DNA of 64,000 nt. Origin: Laburnicola sp. R22_1 (lineage: Eukaryota; Ascomycota; Dothideomycetes; Pleosporales; Didymosphaeriaceae). Position 1 is the first letter of the stretch. Every line of letters starts with the position of its first letter. Made by a program: the position numbers and the translations under genes. The notes under the pieces are model-generated. The model did no database searches. It saw only the letters and a program-made list of their open reading frames with translations, and was not told the DNA's origin. The stretch is from positions 1,612,001 to 1,676,000 of the forward strand of contig JACONQ010000004.1 in assembly GCA_014281115.1 (NCBI GenBank), in the 5' to 3' direction. Shown here piece by piece: positions 22,992 to 33,475 of the stretch.

Positions 22992-24205
22992 CTAGAATCG
23001 AAGACCCCAACTCCGCTCCATCGCAACCGCAGTGTCGCCATCCAATGAATACCTAAACCTAAGCCACTGCCCAGGATCAGTCTCGTTCAAAAGAGCAGAC
23101 AACCTTTCTCGCAGGACATTCCCCGTCCTGTGCCGTGCTCTCAGCTCCTGCAACATCGTCCGAACCCACGGCTCATAGAGCTCATGGATATCGCATTCCT
23201 GCGAGCCGAGCAGGAAACTATCCACTTTTTCTTCCAACTCTCTGTTTGATTTTAAAAACTCTCCAAATTCTTCGAATGCGTCGTTGATTTCGACCGGGAG
23301 TGGCTGAGTGCTATCGAATAGTGGTGTCCGACACAGTGGGCATGAGCAGAGGTTTATGCTGCTTCGCGTGTTGATCCAGGTCTGTAGACAGTTTCGGCCA
23401 AAGTAATGGCCACAGCGCGTCTTAACAACCTGCCCCATACTCTGCATACTCAGTACGCAAACAGAAAGCGAAATGTCCAAAAAAATCGACGCATAACGGG
23501 CCAACTCACCTCATCAAACGCCCTCGTACAAATCGGACAACAACTCTCACCCGCCTCCTCCACCACGCCCTCCGAACACCTCTCAACGCTCAACCTCCTC
23601 CCAAAATACCCCCTCACATCCGCCCTCACAGCATCAAAATAATGCTCCCACGTCGTCACCTCTCCCACCAACCACACCAAAACCATCCACTCCGGACTCA
23701 GCTCCACCTCCTCCTTCTCAATAAGCCACCGATACCTCAGTGGGAGCATATACGCCGTACGAAAACGCGACACCTCATCCTGCGCATACCGCAACTCCCC
23801 CGACTCATCGCGCCTTCGCGCGTTGTACTCGAGCAGCCACCATATGCGACACGCGACTACCATGCGGAGTTGGCGGTGCAGCGGCGCACTGGGGATGAAC
23901 ATGTCGAACGGGAGTTTTTTGAACAGGGTGTCGAAGCAATCTGGGCGCTCGATTTTGTAGTGCAGGATGTGCGCTAGTTCGTAGGTTTCCATGAAGGCTT
24001 GTTTTCTGGCGCGGAGCTCGGCGGTGGCGTTGGAGTTTAGGCTGCGGTAGTTACCGTCTAGGAGGATGTCGTGCGTGTAGCGTTTGTGGTGGGCTTCGGC
24101 TGTGGCGCGCAGTGTTTGGAGCTCGAGGGGGAGTAGGCGGCGAGGGCTTGGGGGTCGCGGAGGAGGGGAAGGAGCGTGGTGAAGTCTGAGTGGGGGAGGG
24201 TGCAT
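22992..24205 (-). CDS. RING-type zinc-finger protein
   Basis: Two exons, 23510-24205 and 22992-23429, encoding about 377 aa. The intron has donor GTGAGT; an acceptor 12 bases earlier (exon from 23441) is equally in frame. The RING straddles the intron: CPICTRAFDE near residue 222, then TRCGHYFGRNCLQTW and CPLCRTPLF. The fifth ligand position (CxHxxGxxC) is Gly instead of His or Cys, a variant I have seen in fungal RING proteins. The N-terminal 200 residues are Trp/Tyr/Leu-rich with no domain I recognise, after a Pro-rich start. Presumably an E3 ubiquitin ligase; no substrate can be inferred. The start codon is the least certain part, since Pro-rich sequence continues upstream in another frame. 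Confidence 0.7.
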
Positions 24206-24547
24206 CGGTCGGTCGGGGGTGGGGGCGAGGGGGTGGCGTTGTGGGGATGTTTTCCATAGACGGGAGTTAGTGGTGGTTGCTTTTTCAGAGGAGGAATGTT
24301 AGTATGGCTACCTGGAGGTCATAGCATATAAGTAGCGCTCTAATGCGCAGGAGTTCACATCCTAGATTCAATGTATTTCGATGTATCCTTTCTATGAATT
24401 TTCTCGTCCTGGTGTACTCAGACTTTTGTTCTGTAGCTGTGATAGGAACAACTTGATTCAATTTACTCCCGTCATCGCAATAATTAGGGAAATTATGACA
24501 ACCGTCAAAAGGAAATGGTGAAGTTCTAGGTTCGTGTGATAGTCTTG
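24206..24547. other. Intergenic, RING gene promoter
   Basis: 342 bp between the RING gene start and the C2H2 gene stop, both on the minus strand. No distinct element seen. Confidence 0.45.
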
Positions 24548-26124
24548 TTAACCTTTTTTTACAGGCCGAGACTCGCTCAAGCCATGCTTTCTCCATTCAT
24601 GCTTCTTGCGAGCGTCCAATCTTCTGAATTTATTGGGACAGAACCGGCAAGTTAGAAAAACGGAACTGGTATCATCGTTTCGCTGATGGGATGTCAAGAT
24701 GTGTCGTCTCAAATTGCCTTTCTGATAGACCCCAGTGAACTCTGAGGGGCACAATGAGCACCGTGAGACCATGGATGGTGATACTTCTACCACTGGATCC
24801 TGTGTAATATCCAGCAACTGAGATGTGCGAGTAGATTTAAAAGAGAAGGGGGACATAAAGAGTGCAGGGTCCGTAAAGGCAGAAGGAAGCGTTGCGGCAC
24901 GGGGTTCGGGAAAGGGACGTCTCTACTAACAAGATCAATCAGCAAGACTTCTGCAGAATCCGAAGGAACTTACGCTGAGATTTGTTTCATTTGGATAGGC
25001 ATCATGAGAAGCTTCTGCACTGTCTGACTCTGGTACAACGAGAACCTGGTGTTCTGTCGGGAATTTCCGCGGATGGGAGTCGGTCATTGCAGCAGGCGGT
25101 GGAACAGGTACTGGCTCTTGTGCATCGTCTTCGAAGAATTAGTATATACAGTGTGAGTGGTTTGTAGCTTACCATAGGTACTATGAACATTTAGTTGCAA
25201 GCCAATTGTGGGATTCAGCAACTGATACACGTCACCCCATTGTTCTTCTTGTCCCTTCCCTCTGCTTCTTCTCCGTTCCCCGTGGTGAAGTTCGCCATGG
25301 CACTTGTTCCCGTGGTGATTTTCGAAATGGGTCTGGTCGGTGAAGTGGCCATTGCAAGTCCGACAATACTTGAGCCGGGGTACCTGAGGCTCGTTGTGGC
25401 TTTTCAGGTGATGCCTAACTGCAGACATGTTTACCACGGCGATATCATGACAACTGTGTGGGCGATCCAACACCTTATCGCCTTCGAAGATGGGACAGTG
25501 GAGTTCTCTTATGCGTGCAGGGGTCACGTCCCTCGCAGTAGACAAGCTGTCCATAGGCTGCTGCGAAACCTGGCCTTGGACTGATCTTTGCTTGGTATAC
25601 GAGATCTCGCGATTGGTTTGCGTTGGCTTCGGTAATGCGCTCGGGTTCTAATTCATTGATTATCATAGTTCGCAATATGACTATACAGCCGCAGGACAAA
25701 AGTTTGAACACAGTTGGCCTTGGTGTTGCTCCTCCTGAGGCAAAACATGGCACTCGGACTTTCGTCCTAATACTGTACGTGCTAACTGGGTATCGGATAT
25801 ACTCACACGCTCCATCACTTCCATTTCGATGTCTAGTAGTGGCACGGCTATATCATATGAGAGACTCATGTCGTCTGAGAATTGAGGTTGCTCTGACGAT
25901 GGAGGTCTGGTATCGTCTAATGCGAGGCCATCACCCTCGGTAAAGGTAGTGATCCATTGATCGTCAACATAGGAGGGAAATAGGCTCGTATTTGGAAGAT
26001 AATGAGAGTGGGAGAAGTTTGTGTCTGGGTTGGCAGATTCTCCAGGATGATCCGTTGGAGGAATGGGAAGGTCAGGCCATTCAAGGAGATCAGCTGGAGG
26101 ACTTGGAACGGCTGTATCTGCCAT
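24548..26124 (-). CDS. C2H2 zinc-finger protein, probable transcription factor
   Basis: Four exons: 25807-26124, 25173-25647, 24974-25128 and 24548-24922, encoding 440 aa. All junctions keep frame, with donors GTGAGT, GTAAGC and GTAAGT. The start MADTAVPSPPADLLEWPDLP has a good ATG context. The N-terminal 110 residues are acidic and Pro/Ser-rich, as in activation regions. Exon 2 carries two zinc-finger-like units: HCPIF...SCHDIAV...HHLKSH, and YCRTCNGHF...HFENHH. Exon 4 has two more: CSLCPSEF...NLRRHILTSH, and CRFCPNKF...KKHEWRKH, close to the C-terminus. I do not recognise an orthologue. The exon 1/2 intron acceptor (TTAG before AACCCG) is the weakest junction. Confidence 0.7.
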
Positions 26125-27064
26125 TTTCTGGCGACGCACAAGGCTAGGCTGGAGGACAGACAATTCGGGCGAAGGACAAGGCTAAGCTGGAGGACTAACA
26201 AATTTCAGCGAAGGACTGTAGTATTTCAAGCTTCAACAAGGGAACTAAAGCATTATAAAGAGGAATGTCGTAGCTCAAGTGGTCAACGATTGGTTGTGCG
26301 GGGTCCTTACAGGCTGGCAGACTTTCAGCTTGGCAGACTTGCAGACTTGCAGACTTGCAGACTTCCAGACTTACAGCCTTGCAACTTCCTCGCAGGTTGC
26401 AGACTTACACACTTGTAGATTTGCAGGTATATCCAAACGGCCCAGCAGCTACCCTGCTCTCCCGCGACAGTTATAGAACATATGTTAACAATTATGTCAG
26501 AATTGCCATATTCTTTCCGCCACAATGGCCCGATGTCGGTGCGGTCGCCTGCATACGCCAAATTTATAACTGCGCAAGGTTGAGACAGGACAGCACATCA
26601 AGGCAGAGCGTCCATCATTGCCTATGAATCGCCGGGAGAAAGCAATATAGCGCCAATAAGAGGCCCAACGCGATGGTCGTCATCAGCATCTGTGCAGTAG
26701 TTGCTTCACCTGCCGGTGAGGAGACCCCATGCGTAGAGGATAGTGGCAATAGGGTCTTCTACTACGCGGGTTCGAAGCCGAGTGAACATCTATGTTCCAA
26801 AGCCCCAATGGAAATGATGCTGGAGACGTTATTTCTGTTTGACATTGATAGGTGCAGTGGGTGGTGGAAGGCGCAGTGGATGGTGCAAGGCCAGGAGCAT
26901 GACGTCATACCCTAGTGTACATAGATACGATGGGAACCCGTCAACTACACCCCGTACATGTGCGGGTGATGACTTGTACACGGCCTTATTCATTAAATCG
27001 CACATCATGAGTATTAACTTCCTTGCAAAGCATGTAAGATAAAGATTTTATTTCGAGAGCTACC
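26125..27064. other. Intergenic with short direct repeats
   Basis: About 0.94 kb upstream of the C2H2 gene. At 26138-26213 there are two imperfect copies of a ~38 bp unit containing AAGGCTA(G/A)GCTGGAGGAC. At 26311-26380 a 9 bp unit (TTGCAGACT) is repeated. No coding sequence is supported. The right edge abuts the hAT target duplication. Confidence 0.6.
26311..26380. repeat. 9 bp tandem repeat (TTGCAGACT)
   Basis: Roughly seven degenerate copies of TTGCAGACT/TGGCAGACT in direct orientation, about 190-260 bp upstream of the C2H2 gene start. Confidence 0.8.
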
Positions 27065-27072
27065 GAGGAGGT

Positions 27073-30000
27073 CAGGGCTTCCAACGTAGCGTAGTACGGT
27101 ACGGTGGACCCCCATCGCTCTACGCTACGGCCCGTATGAGAGCCCAGTACGTACGGGAGCCCCTGGAGATGTCAAAATACGGTCCATAACCGTAGTACGC
27201 TCCGTAAAATCCCCCTACGCCCTGTAGTAGGGCGGGATTTCCTAATTAGGTAATCTGTCGTTGTTTTTAGTATTGAGGTCGTTAATAAGGCTTCCCTTTT
27301 AGAGATTACCTTTGTAAGGCTTATAAGATCGCTTTTAATAACCCCTCTACCCAGCCAATTCTTCTGTAACTGTAAGGCCTTAATTATACAGCCTATAAGA
27401 CTATTGCGATTGCACGTAATTGTATGTTTAGCAGAGCTAAAACACCTCTCACAATTATAGGACGTGCAGGGCACAGAGAGGTAATTCATAGCTATTTTAT
27501 AGAGGATTAGGTAACATTTTTGGCCTACTTTAACCCACTAATAGTGTGGGTTGTCTATAAGTTGTATTAACTTTTTGTTATTACTACTAAGGTCCCTTTA
27601 CAGATTGTCTAAGTACTTATTAAGCTGTGTTATACGCTTATAACATTTATAAGACTTGTTGCTAGTAAGGAGCATAAGATCTACGCTTATTGTTTAAGCC
27701 CTCCGCGTGTCGCCCTTATAAGCCCTAGGTACCTTACGCGACGTTAGGGGGGACCCAGGTAGCTCAATGTCGTCCTTTTCGGCGTCAACATACACCTTAA
27801 ATATATGGCGCAGTAAGCGATCGGCTTTTTAATGCCACTTAAGGTGCCTTTTCTAGTAGTCCTTAAACTAGGTGATACGGAGCTATAGGTATAACGCGGT
27901 GGCCACATAGTAAAGAGATAGGTTTGGATCCATAATAATTTTAACAAAGTATGTATTAAGCTTCTACTGCGCAAGCGCAACACCTTTAACAAGATAAGAC
28001 GACTATATATAGCCGTCAATTTCATATACGCGCTTGGTAAGCGACTTATAAAGTTATTATAAGTTAATAATTGTCTGCTAGAGGGACCTAAATCCACTAA
28101 CGCTGGCAGCACCCTCCAGAGTCTTGCACATCTTATAAAACTCTTATAAGACCTGTATAATTGCGTAGACCTCCTCATAATCGTTGTCTGTCAATTAGTC
28201 ATATATAGGGTTATACTCGCGGGGCCTATTAACGTTATTGTTGTCGCCGCTAGGGACCTCTAGGAGGCTATTAATGTCGCGGGCGCGTTATATAAACTTT
28301 CAAATTGGATCCTTAAGCTTATAGCAGCGTAACAGCATAAGATAAACGCTATGCCGCCTAATCCCACCATCCTAAATTAAATTAAGGGTGCTAAAGGTCT
28401 ATAACGCGTTGTTGTTGTTAAGTAATTGTTGTATTATACAAAAAAGCTTACAACGTTTACCGGTACCGGTATATAAGACGCATACTGCGTTTACAAAATT
28501 ATAAAGTTTCCTAATAACCCCATGCCTCCGGTATAATTAATATTGCTCCTGGGGCAACGCGCGGGCAAGCTCAGCTTCGAAATTACTTACTCTGTTGCCG
28601 TAAATAAGAGCTTTAATAATCAGGTTAATTATATAACCCGCGCAGCGTATATAGTGCTAATTTCTAACATTAAGGCTAGTTTTGTTGCGCAGGTACTTAA
28701 TAAATCTAGTGCTGTTATTGCTGGCATTGTTACCTACAAAATAGTAGAGTTTTAACTTAAATTCATACTCCCTAATTACCTAGAGTATAAGCTGGGCTTG
28801 CGCAACTACTATATAGTCCCTAAAAAGGTTACAAAAGCTAATAAGTAGGTTGAGTTGTTAGTGTTTTGCATCTAAATCACTATGAGTTACTATAAAAAAT
28901 ACGCTTATTAATAGGGATCTGAAGCGGAAAAATAATCTTACCAACAAAGTGAGCGACAACTCTAAGAAAGCTTATATTGTTTGGAGACGTCTATATATTA
29001 CAACTTATGCTAATTTTACTCTACGAAAAGCGCAAAAGCTTTGCAACCTTCTCCTTTCGCTTCGCCATACTGCTTTGTATGTATTTTGCTAGCGTTATGG
29101 GGCTACTTAATAGTGCGCGCAAAAGGTCGGTTTGATTCCATGTTATAAGGCCCTAGGTGGCCGCTAAAGTCGCCATTTTGAAGCTGAGATCCCCTATAAT
29201 AACCTAGTTAATAAAGGCGCTCTATAACTCCTCTTCTTGCTATGGCGAATAGGATATAGCAGATCTTACCCTAGCGGCAGCTGCAAAAGGACTCTTAGGC
29301 TGTATAGTCGCTATGGTGGGCAGCAACCTAGTGTTGGGATTAATTAGGTGCACCTTTTTGAGGTGTTGTTTAATATGAGTTGTACTGTAAACCTTCTAAT
29401 AATTAGGGGACTTTCTATTAAAGTAATAGTCCCTGCAAAGCCAGTACAAGTTCTTACTAACTATGTCATCCTCTAGGTACTCTAGCTTAGCTCTATACCG
29501 CCAAATTATAGCCAGATCGCGCTTGCCTTTAAGCTGGCTTTTGTGGCGGACCTGGTACCCAACACAGCCAGGCTTAAGGCGATAGCTGCTGTGCCAAATA
29601 TAGCGCCAATTGATGTTAAAGAGCTCCCTAGAATAGAGCTCTGAATACTACACGTGGCTCCTTTATATGGGCGTCGGAGTACCTGGGGTGCCCTCACGCG
29701 ACTGGGACTAAGACAACTCACCCAACAAAGGCAGCGCGTTAATGGCGGCAGCAGCGGCAGCGAGCCTTTTTAACACAGCGGCATGGTGTGGGCGATAATT
29801 AAGAGTACTTTAAGATAATTGCGAGGCCTAGGACCGTGTATTACGCAGTATATTGTAGGCAAAAGTCAATAGGTTATTGTAAAAGGAGCATAAAGAAGCA
29901 CTGCAAAATTTGCTACAATAAACGCCTGTTAGACGTCCTTGCGATCCGAGCGCGTACTACACCAAAAAGGGCGTAAAAACAGCCCAAAACAGCTCTCTAA

Positions 30001-30198
30001 AACACTAAAATTGCAACTTAAAAACACCTAAATCACGCGTTAAAATCTCTAAAAGATGCTACTGTACAGTCGTACTACGGCGTAAAACGTATACAAACTA
30101 CGCTACGCTACGGCCCAGGGCAGAGCGTATTACGTACGGCTCACGTGATCGCTACGGGCCGTAGTTGTACGCCGTACTACGCTACGTTGGAAGCCCTG
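27073..30198 (-). mobile_element. Full-length hAT DNA transposon, 3,126 bp
   Basis: The terminal inverted repeats are perfect for at least 27 bp and begin CAGGGCTTCCAACGTAGCGT. The flanking 8 bp GAGGAGGT is duplicated exactly (27065-27072 and 30199-30206). CAGGG termini plus an 8 bp duplication define the hAT superfamily. Both subterminal regions contain direct copies of a CGCTACGGCCC ... GTACGTACGG pair, probably transposase-binding repeats. The interior encodes a transposase on the minus strand, now a pseudogene. The insertion sits 17 bp beyond the stop codon of the WDR89-like gene. Mutation load is clearly lower than in the 904 bp relative at 18281-19184. Confidence 0.93.
27172..29480 (-). 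pseudogene. hAT transposase, broken by RIP-type stop codons
   Basis: Near 29360-29480 the minus strand encodes LYWLCRDYYF...THIKQHLKKVH, a BED-type zinc finger (one Cys apparently changed to Tyr). Near 27400-27490 it encodes LSVPCTSYNCERCFSSAK, followed by NRNSLIG...LQLQKNW, the conserved hAT C-terminal dimerisation region. Between them the frame is interrupted many times by TAG and TAA where CAG and CAA would be expected, the change produced by RIP. No intact protein can be made from this copy. Start and end are approximate. Confidence 0.8.
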
Positions 30199-30223
30199 GA
30201 GGAGGTTCCCGTTCCGCCATAGG

Positions 30224-31649
30224 TTAATACGGCGCAAATCTGCCCTTTTCCTTCTTGTCTTTCCTTTTCTCTTTCTTGTCTTTTGATTTCGACTTCGGTA
30301 CAGCCGCCTCGTCCACGTCCATGCTTTCTTCGTTTGCCATCTTCCAGGCGCGAATGAAGCCGTCCTCACCGCAGCTGTAGGTTGTATTGGTCTGTCAAAA
30401 GGTGAGCAGCTGCGATAAGCGGATTAGGAAATGAAACAGGTAGTACTTACATGAACGTCGGTGAATAGATCACGGACAACTTCCTGGCCATGAGCCCCAG
30501 GCAGACGGATTGGTTGTTCAGAATTGCATATGTAGTCGAGGGGCCCACCTTGAGCATTTTTGTGAACGGGGTAGAGGGTAAACTCGTTGGAGCTGGGAAC
30601 TGTCAGTTGAAATTGCGTCTACGAAGTCCACAGCCTCTAAATGACACTTCTGGTACTCAATCATACTTAGGATGCAACAAGTAGTCCCTTCCTATGACTG
30701 GATTCGGCATCGCTAAGAAGTGATAGATATACGGAAGCGGTCACTCACCTATGCTTTCCTGTGGCGATATAAGCCGCGTCGCCCATCCAATGCAACTTTG
30801 CTAAATACTCGCACCCAAGCTGCTCCCGTGTGTCGCCATAAGCTTTCGGTGCCGGTTCTTCTCTTTCCTCCTCTTGACTTTGTAAGGCGTAGAAACTTAA
30901 CGTCTCATCAGTACCCATGGCATATATGTCGGTTGTCGGATACATGAAGCCGGCATGGGCAATAGCGGAGCGATGGTTGATGACTTGGTAAAGCGCATCA
31001 TCCTCGTCCGCCTGATTGATATCGAAAACATTGACTAGACCATCAGTACTCGCTGACAATAGAAGGTTTGGGAGGTTGGGGTGAATTTGTAGATCCGTCA
31101 CGGTGTCTGTATGCGACTCCACGTATTCGCGGACAGGCTTTTGGGGTCTGCGCCGGTCCCAGATATAGACTGGGGATCCGCGAGGTCCATCTTCTGGGTT
31201 CTCTATGCCGGCAGCGATGAAGTTCTTCTCGCAATCACAGACGAGTGATGATATAAGTTTCTGCGCTGCCCTCAGGATTAGCAACTGGGCACCGAAGGTG
31301 TGCCAGGACACTCACGGCTTTGGATTTCCGCGACATGCTTTCCTGGACTCCTTTTGTCCCAGAACCTAATCAGCCCATCTCTTCCTGCCGTTGCTACTAG
31401 GTTACTTGGCTGGTCGTTGCCGCGTTCCAGACATGTGACTTTGTCGTTCACATTCCTAATGGTGCCATTCGGCAGCACATTAAGCGTCACGGGATCGAAG
31501 ACGCGAAGGGAGTCATCAGAAGCGATGGTAGCAAGTTGGTCGGTTCTCTCAAGTGTGAGTGGATCTTGTCGCGATGCAGTGGAGATGATCTTGTAGATGT
31601 ACGAGCTCGGCGGCAATCCGAGGTCGGATTGTAACAATAGCGAGGCCAT
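30224..31649 (-). CDS. WDR89: WD40-repeat protein, WDR89 homologue
   Basis: Four exons: 31316-31649, 30749-31265, 30451-30592 and 30224-30391, encoding 386 aa (human WDR89 has 387). Donors are GTGAGT, GTGAGT and GTAAGT, and all junctions keep frame. WD repeats are recognisable: TAGRDGLIRFWDKR, GSPVYIWDRR, LLSASTDGLVNVFDIN, and TYSCGEDGFIRAWK near the C-terminus. The block SASTDGLVNVFDIN followed by ADEDDALYQVIN resembles WDR89. The tail is basic, Lys/Glu-rich (SKSKDKKEKRKDKKEKG) and ends RFAPY. It should form a seven-bladed propeller; molecular function of the family is poorly known. A hAT element begins 17 bp after the stop codon, so the native 3' UTR has been displaced. Divergent from SDH3. 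Confidence 0.88.
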
Positions 31650-32475
31650 GTCGCAGGCATCAACAGACCTTGGAAGATCGAGATGGGATTCGAGAAGTAT
31701 ATTGAGCTGCTAGATTGCGGCGGTTTGTGGGGGCAATCGACAAGAGCGGGCGTCGTTGGAAAGGTGTCCGATGAGTTGTTGTTCGTGCGGCAGCAAATTT
31801 TTTGGACGGGTAGGCTCAGCGTCTTCACGATCAAGGCGACAAAAGAGGCAAATGTGATGCGAAAAAGTTCGGGGGAGCAAATTTCGTCTCATCTTTAGTC
31901 ACGATAAGACACCGAGCTCAACTTTAACAACTCGACACGCTGTGGAAGGGGCAAGATCAAACAAGCCAAAAGAACCTGTACGCGTCCTCTGTAAAGAAAG
32001 CTCAATTCGCCATCTCCAAGAGGAATTTCAAAAGATATGCTCAACTCAAGGCACAGCATCGAATGCAATACGATAGTTCTACAGAATGTTGCCCTGGATA
32101 TGAAACCCACAGGCCTATAAGGAGACCGAATGGGCGATTAACTACGGGCGTTTCTCGCGGATTCCTCATCTCCCGGTACCACTGACATAACGCCAGCGGA
32201 AGGGCCGTCACTCCGCATCTCATGCCCTGAGGCTCAATGCGGCGATATCGAGGTTCCTGGGGAGAAACAGAGCAGAGCCGCGCGCGGGCGAAGTTTTCGG
32301 GTGTGGCTCTGGTGTTGACTAAGCGGAGGGCGCTGATTGGCCGCTTCGGCAACGTCTGAGCAGCCGAGCCGGATGCTTGCGAGGCACGAAGTGTGATCGC
32401 ATGCCGTCGACATCACCACTGCCACCACCCACGCCCTCTGCCCTTCACCCAGCGCAATTGGCACCCGGCTGCAGC
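31650..32475. promoter_or_regulatory. Divergent promoter region WDR89 / SDH3
   Basis: 826 bp between two divergent start codons. An in-frame ATG at 32401 could extend Sdh3 by 25 residues but encodes a Pro/Ser-rich stretch unlike a presequence. No other feature recognised. Confidence 0.45.
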
Positions 32476-33076
32476 ATGGCTTCCCAACGCGTCTTCCAGC
32501 TTGGCCTGCGACGGGCGGCCGCCCCCAGCCTCAGATTCCAGCCCGTGGGGCGCATGGTGCAGCGGAGGTACGGAGCTCGTGGCAGCATCACCAGCTGCTC
32601 ACCCCATCTACACGCAAGCCGCCGACACGTGAAGCTGATGCCCTGACAGACTCGCAAACACCCAGAGCGCACACGAGATCCTCGCCAAGCAGCGCCTCGC
32701 GCGTCCCGTCTCCCCGCATCTCTCCATCTACAAGCCCCAGATTACATGGTACGGCTCGGCTCTCAACCGTTTAACCGCCGTTATCATCGGCGGCGGCCTC
32801 TACATTTTCGGCTTCGCATACCTCGCTGCCCCTACACTCGGCTGGCACCTCGAGAGCCCGTCCATGATCGCGGCCGTCGCAGCATGGCCACTGTGGGCTA
32901 AAGCTTCCGCCAAGTTTGCCGTTGCCATGCCGTTCTTCTACCACTGCGTCAACGGCTTGAGGCATCTGGCGTGGGATGTCGGGGTAGGATTCAAGAACGC
33001 GACGGTTATGCGGACAGGCTGGGCCACTGTGGGTGTGACGTTCGTCTTGTCGGCCTACTTTACCTTCTTTCACTAA
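32476..33076 (+). CDS. SDH3: Succinate dehydrogenase cytochrome b560 subunit (Sdh3/SdhC)
   Basis: Two exons, 32476-32567 and 32650-33076, with an 82 bp intron, encoding 172 aa. Residues 1-31 are Arg-rich with no acidic residues, a typical mitochondrial presequence. RPVSPHLSIYKPQITW (49-64) is the family signature, followed by three membrane spans. His136 in NGLRHLAWD lies in the conserved haem/quinone segment. The protein anchors the SDH1-SDH2 dimer in the inner membrane and forms part of the ubiquinone site (complex II). By alignment with Zymoseptoria numbering as I recall it (offset 16), Thr63, Trp64, Asn70 and His136 correspond to the T79, W80, N86 and H152 positions altered in SDHI-resistant strains. 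All are wild type here. Confidence 0.93.
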
Positions 33077-33475
33077 ACGTCGGCAACCAAAGAAGAGAGA
33101 CGGTTCCGGAATGAAAGTTAGGACTGTGGGAAGGAATGAAGCAGGAATGGGGTAGAAGGAGGCTTTGACAAATGCAAGCGTGGAGCAGTACCACTGTACA
33201 CTTTCTGTTTGAATTGAATTGACGCAATCGAGCCATTGCAGGTATGCAGCGTGATGTCTGAAAGAATTCTCTGTCTGCATCCATCGGCAACTTCTATTGT
33301 TCATGTGTTCAATGCCAGGTCGTAGAAGGGGTCGTAGAAGTAAGTGCGATTGGCGGGGATTTGAACACCAGACGGACCACGTGAAGGCGCGTCCAACCGG
33401 AGATTTTACGTAGCCTGGCTAAATCCAACCCCAACCTCGCCCACGCCAGGCACGCTCCGGCGGGCTGTCGCATTC
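33077..33475. other. Intergenic, SDH3 to RAD9-like
   Basis: 399 bp containing the SDH3 3' UTR and the promoter of the next gene. A tRNA-like 3' half at about 33347-33420 (minus strand) was considered and rejected because the stems do not pair. Confidence 0.5.

Noticed and set aside
28543..28755. 70-codon plus-strand frame within the hAT element
   Set aside because: Antisense to the transposase remnant; only the minus strand shows hAT domain matches.
33347..33420. Possible tRNA on the minus strand (GGTGTTCAAATCCCCGCC with a CCTTCAC loop resembling tRNA-Glu)
   Set aside because: The T stem has two mismatches, position 33 would be C where U is expected, and no 5' half with matching acceptor and D stems could be folded. 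At best a degenerate tRNA relic.
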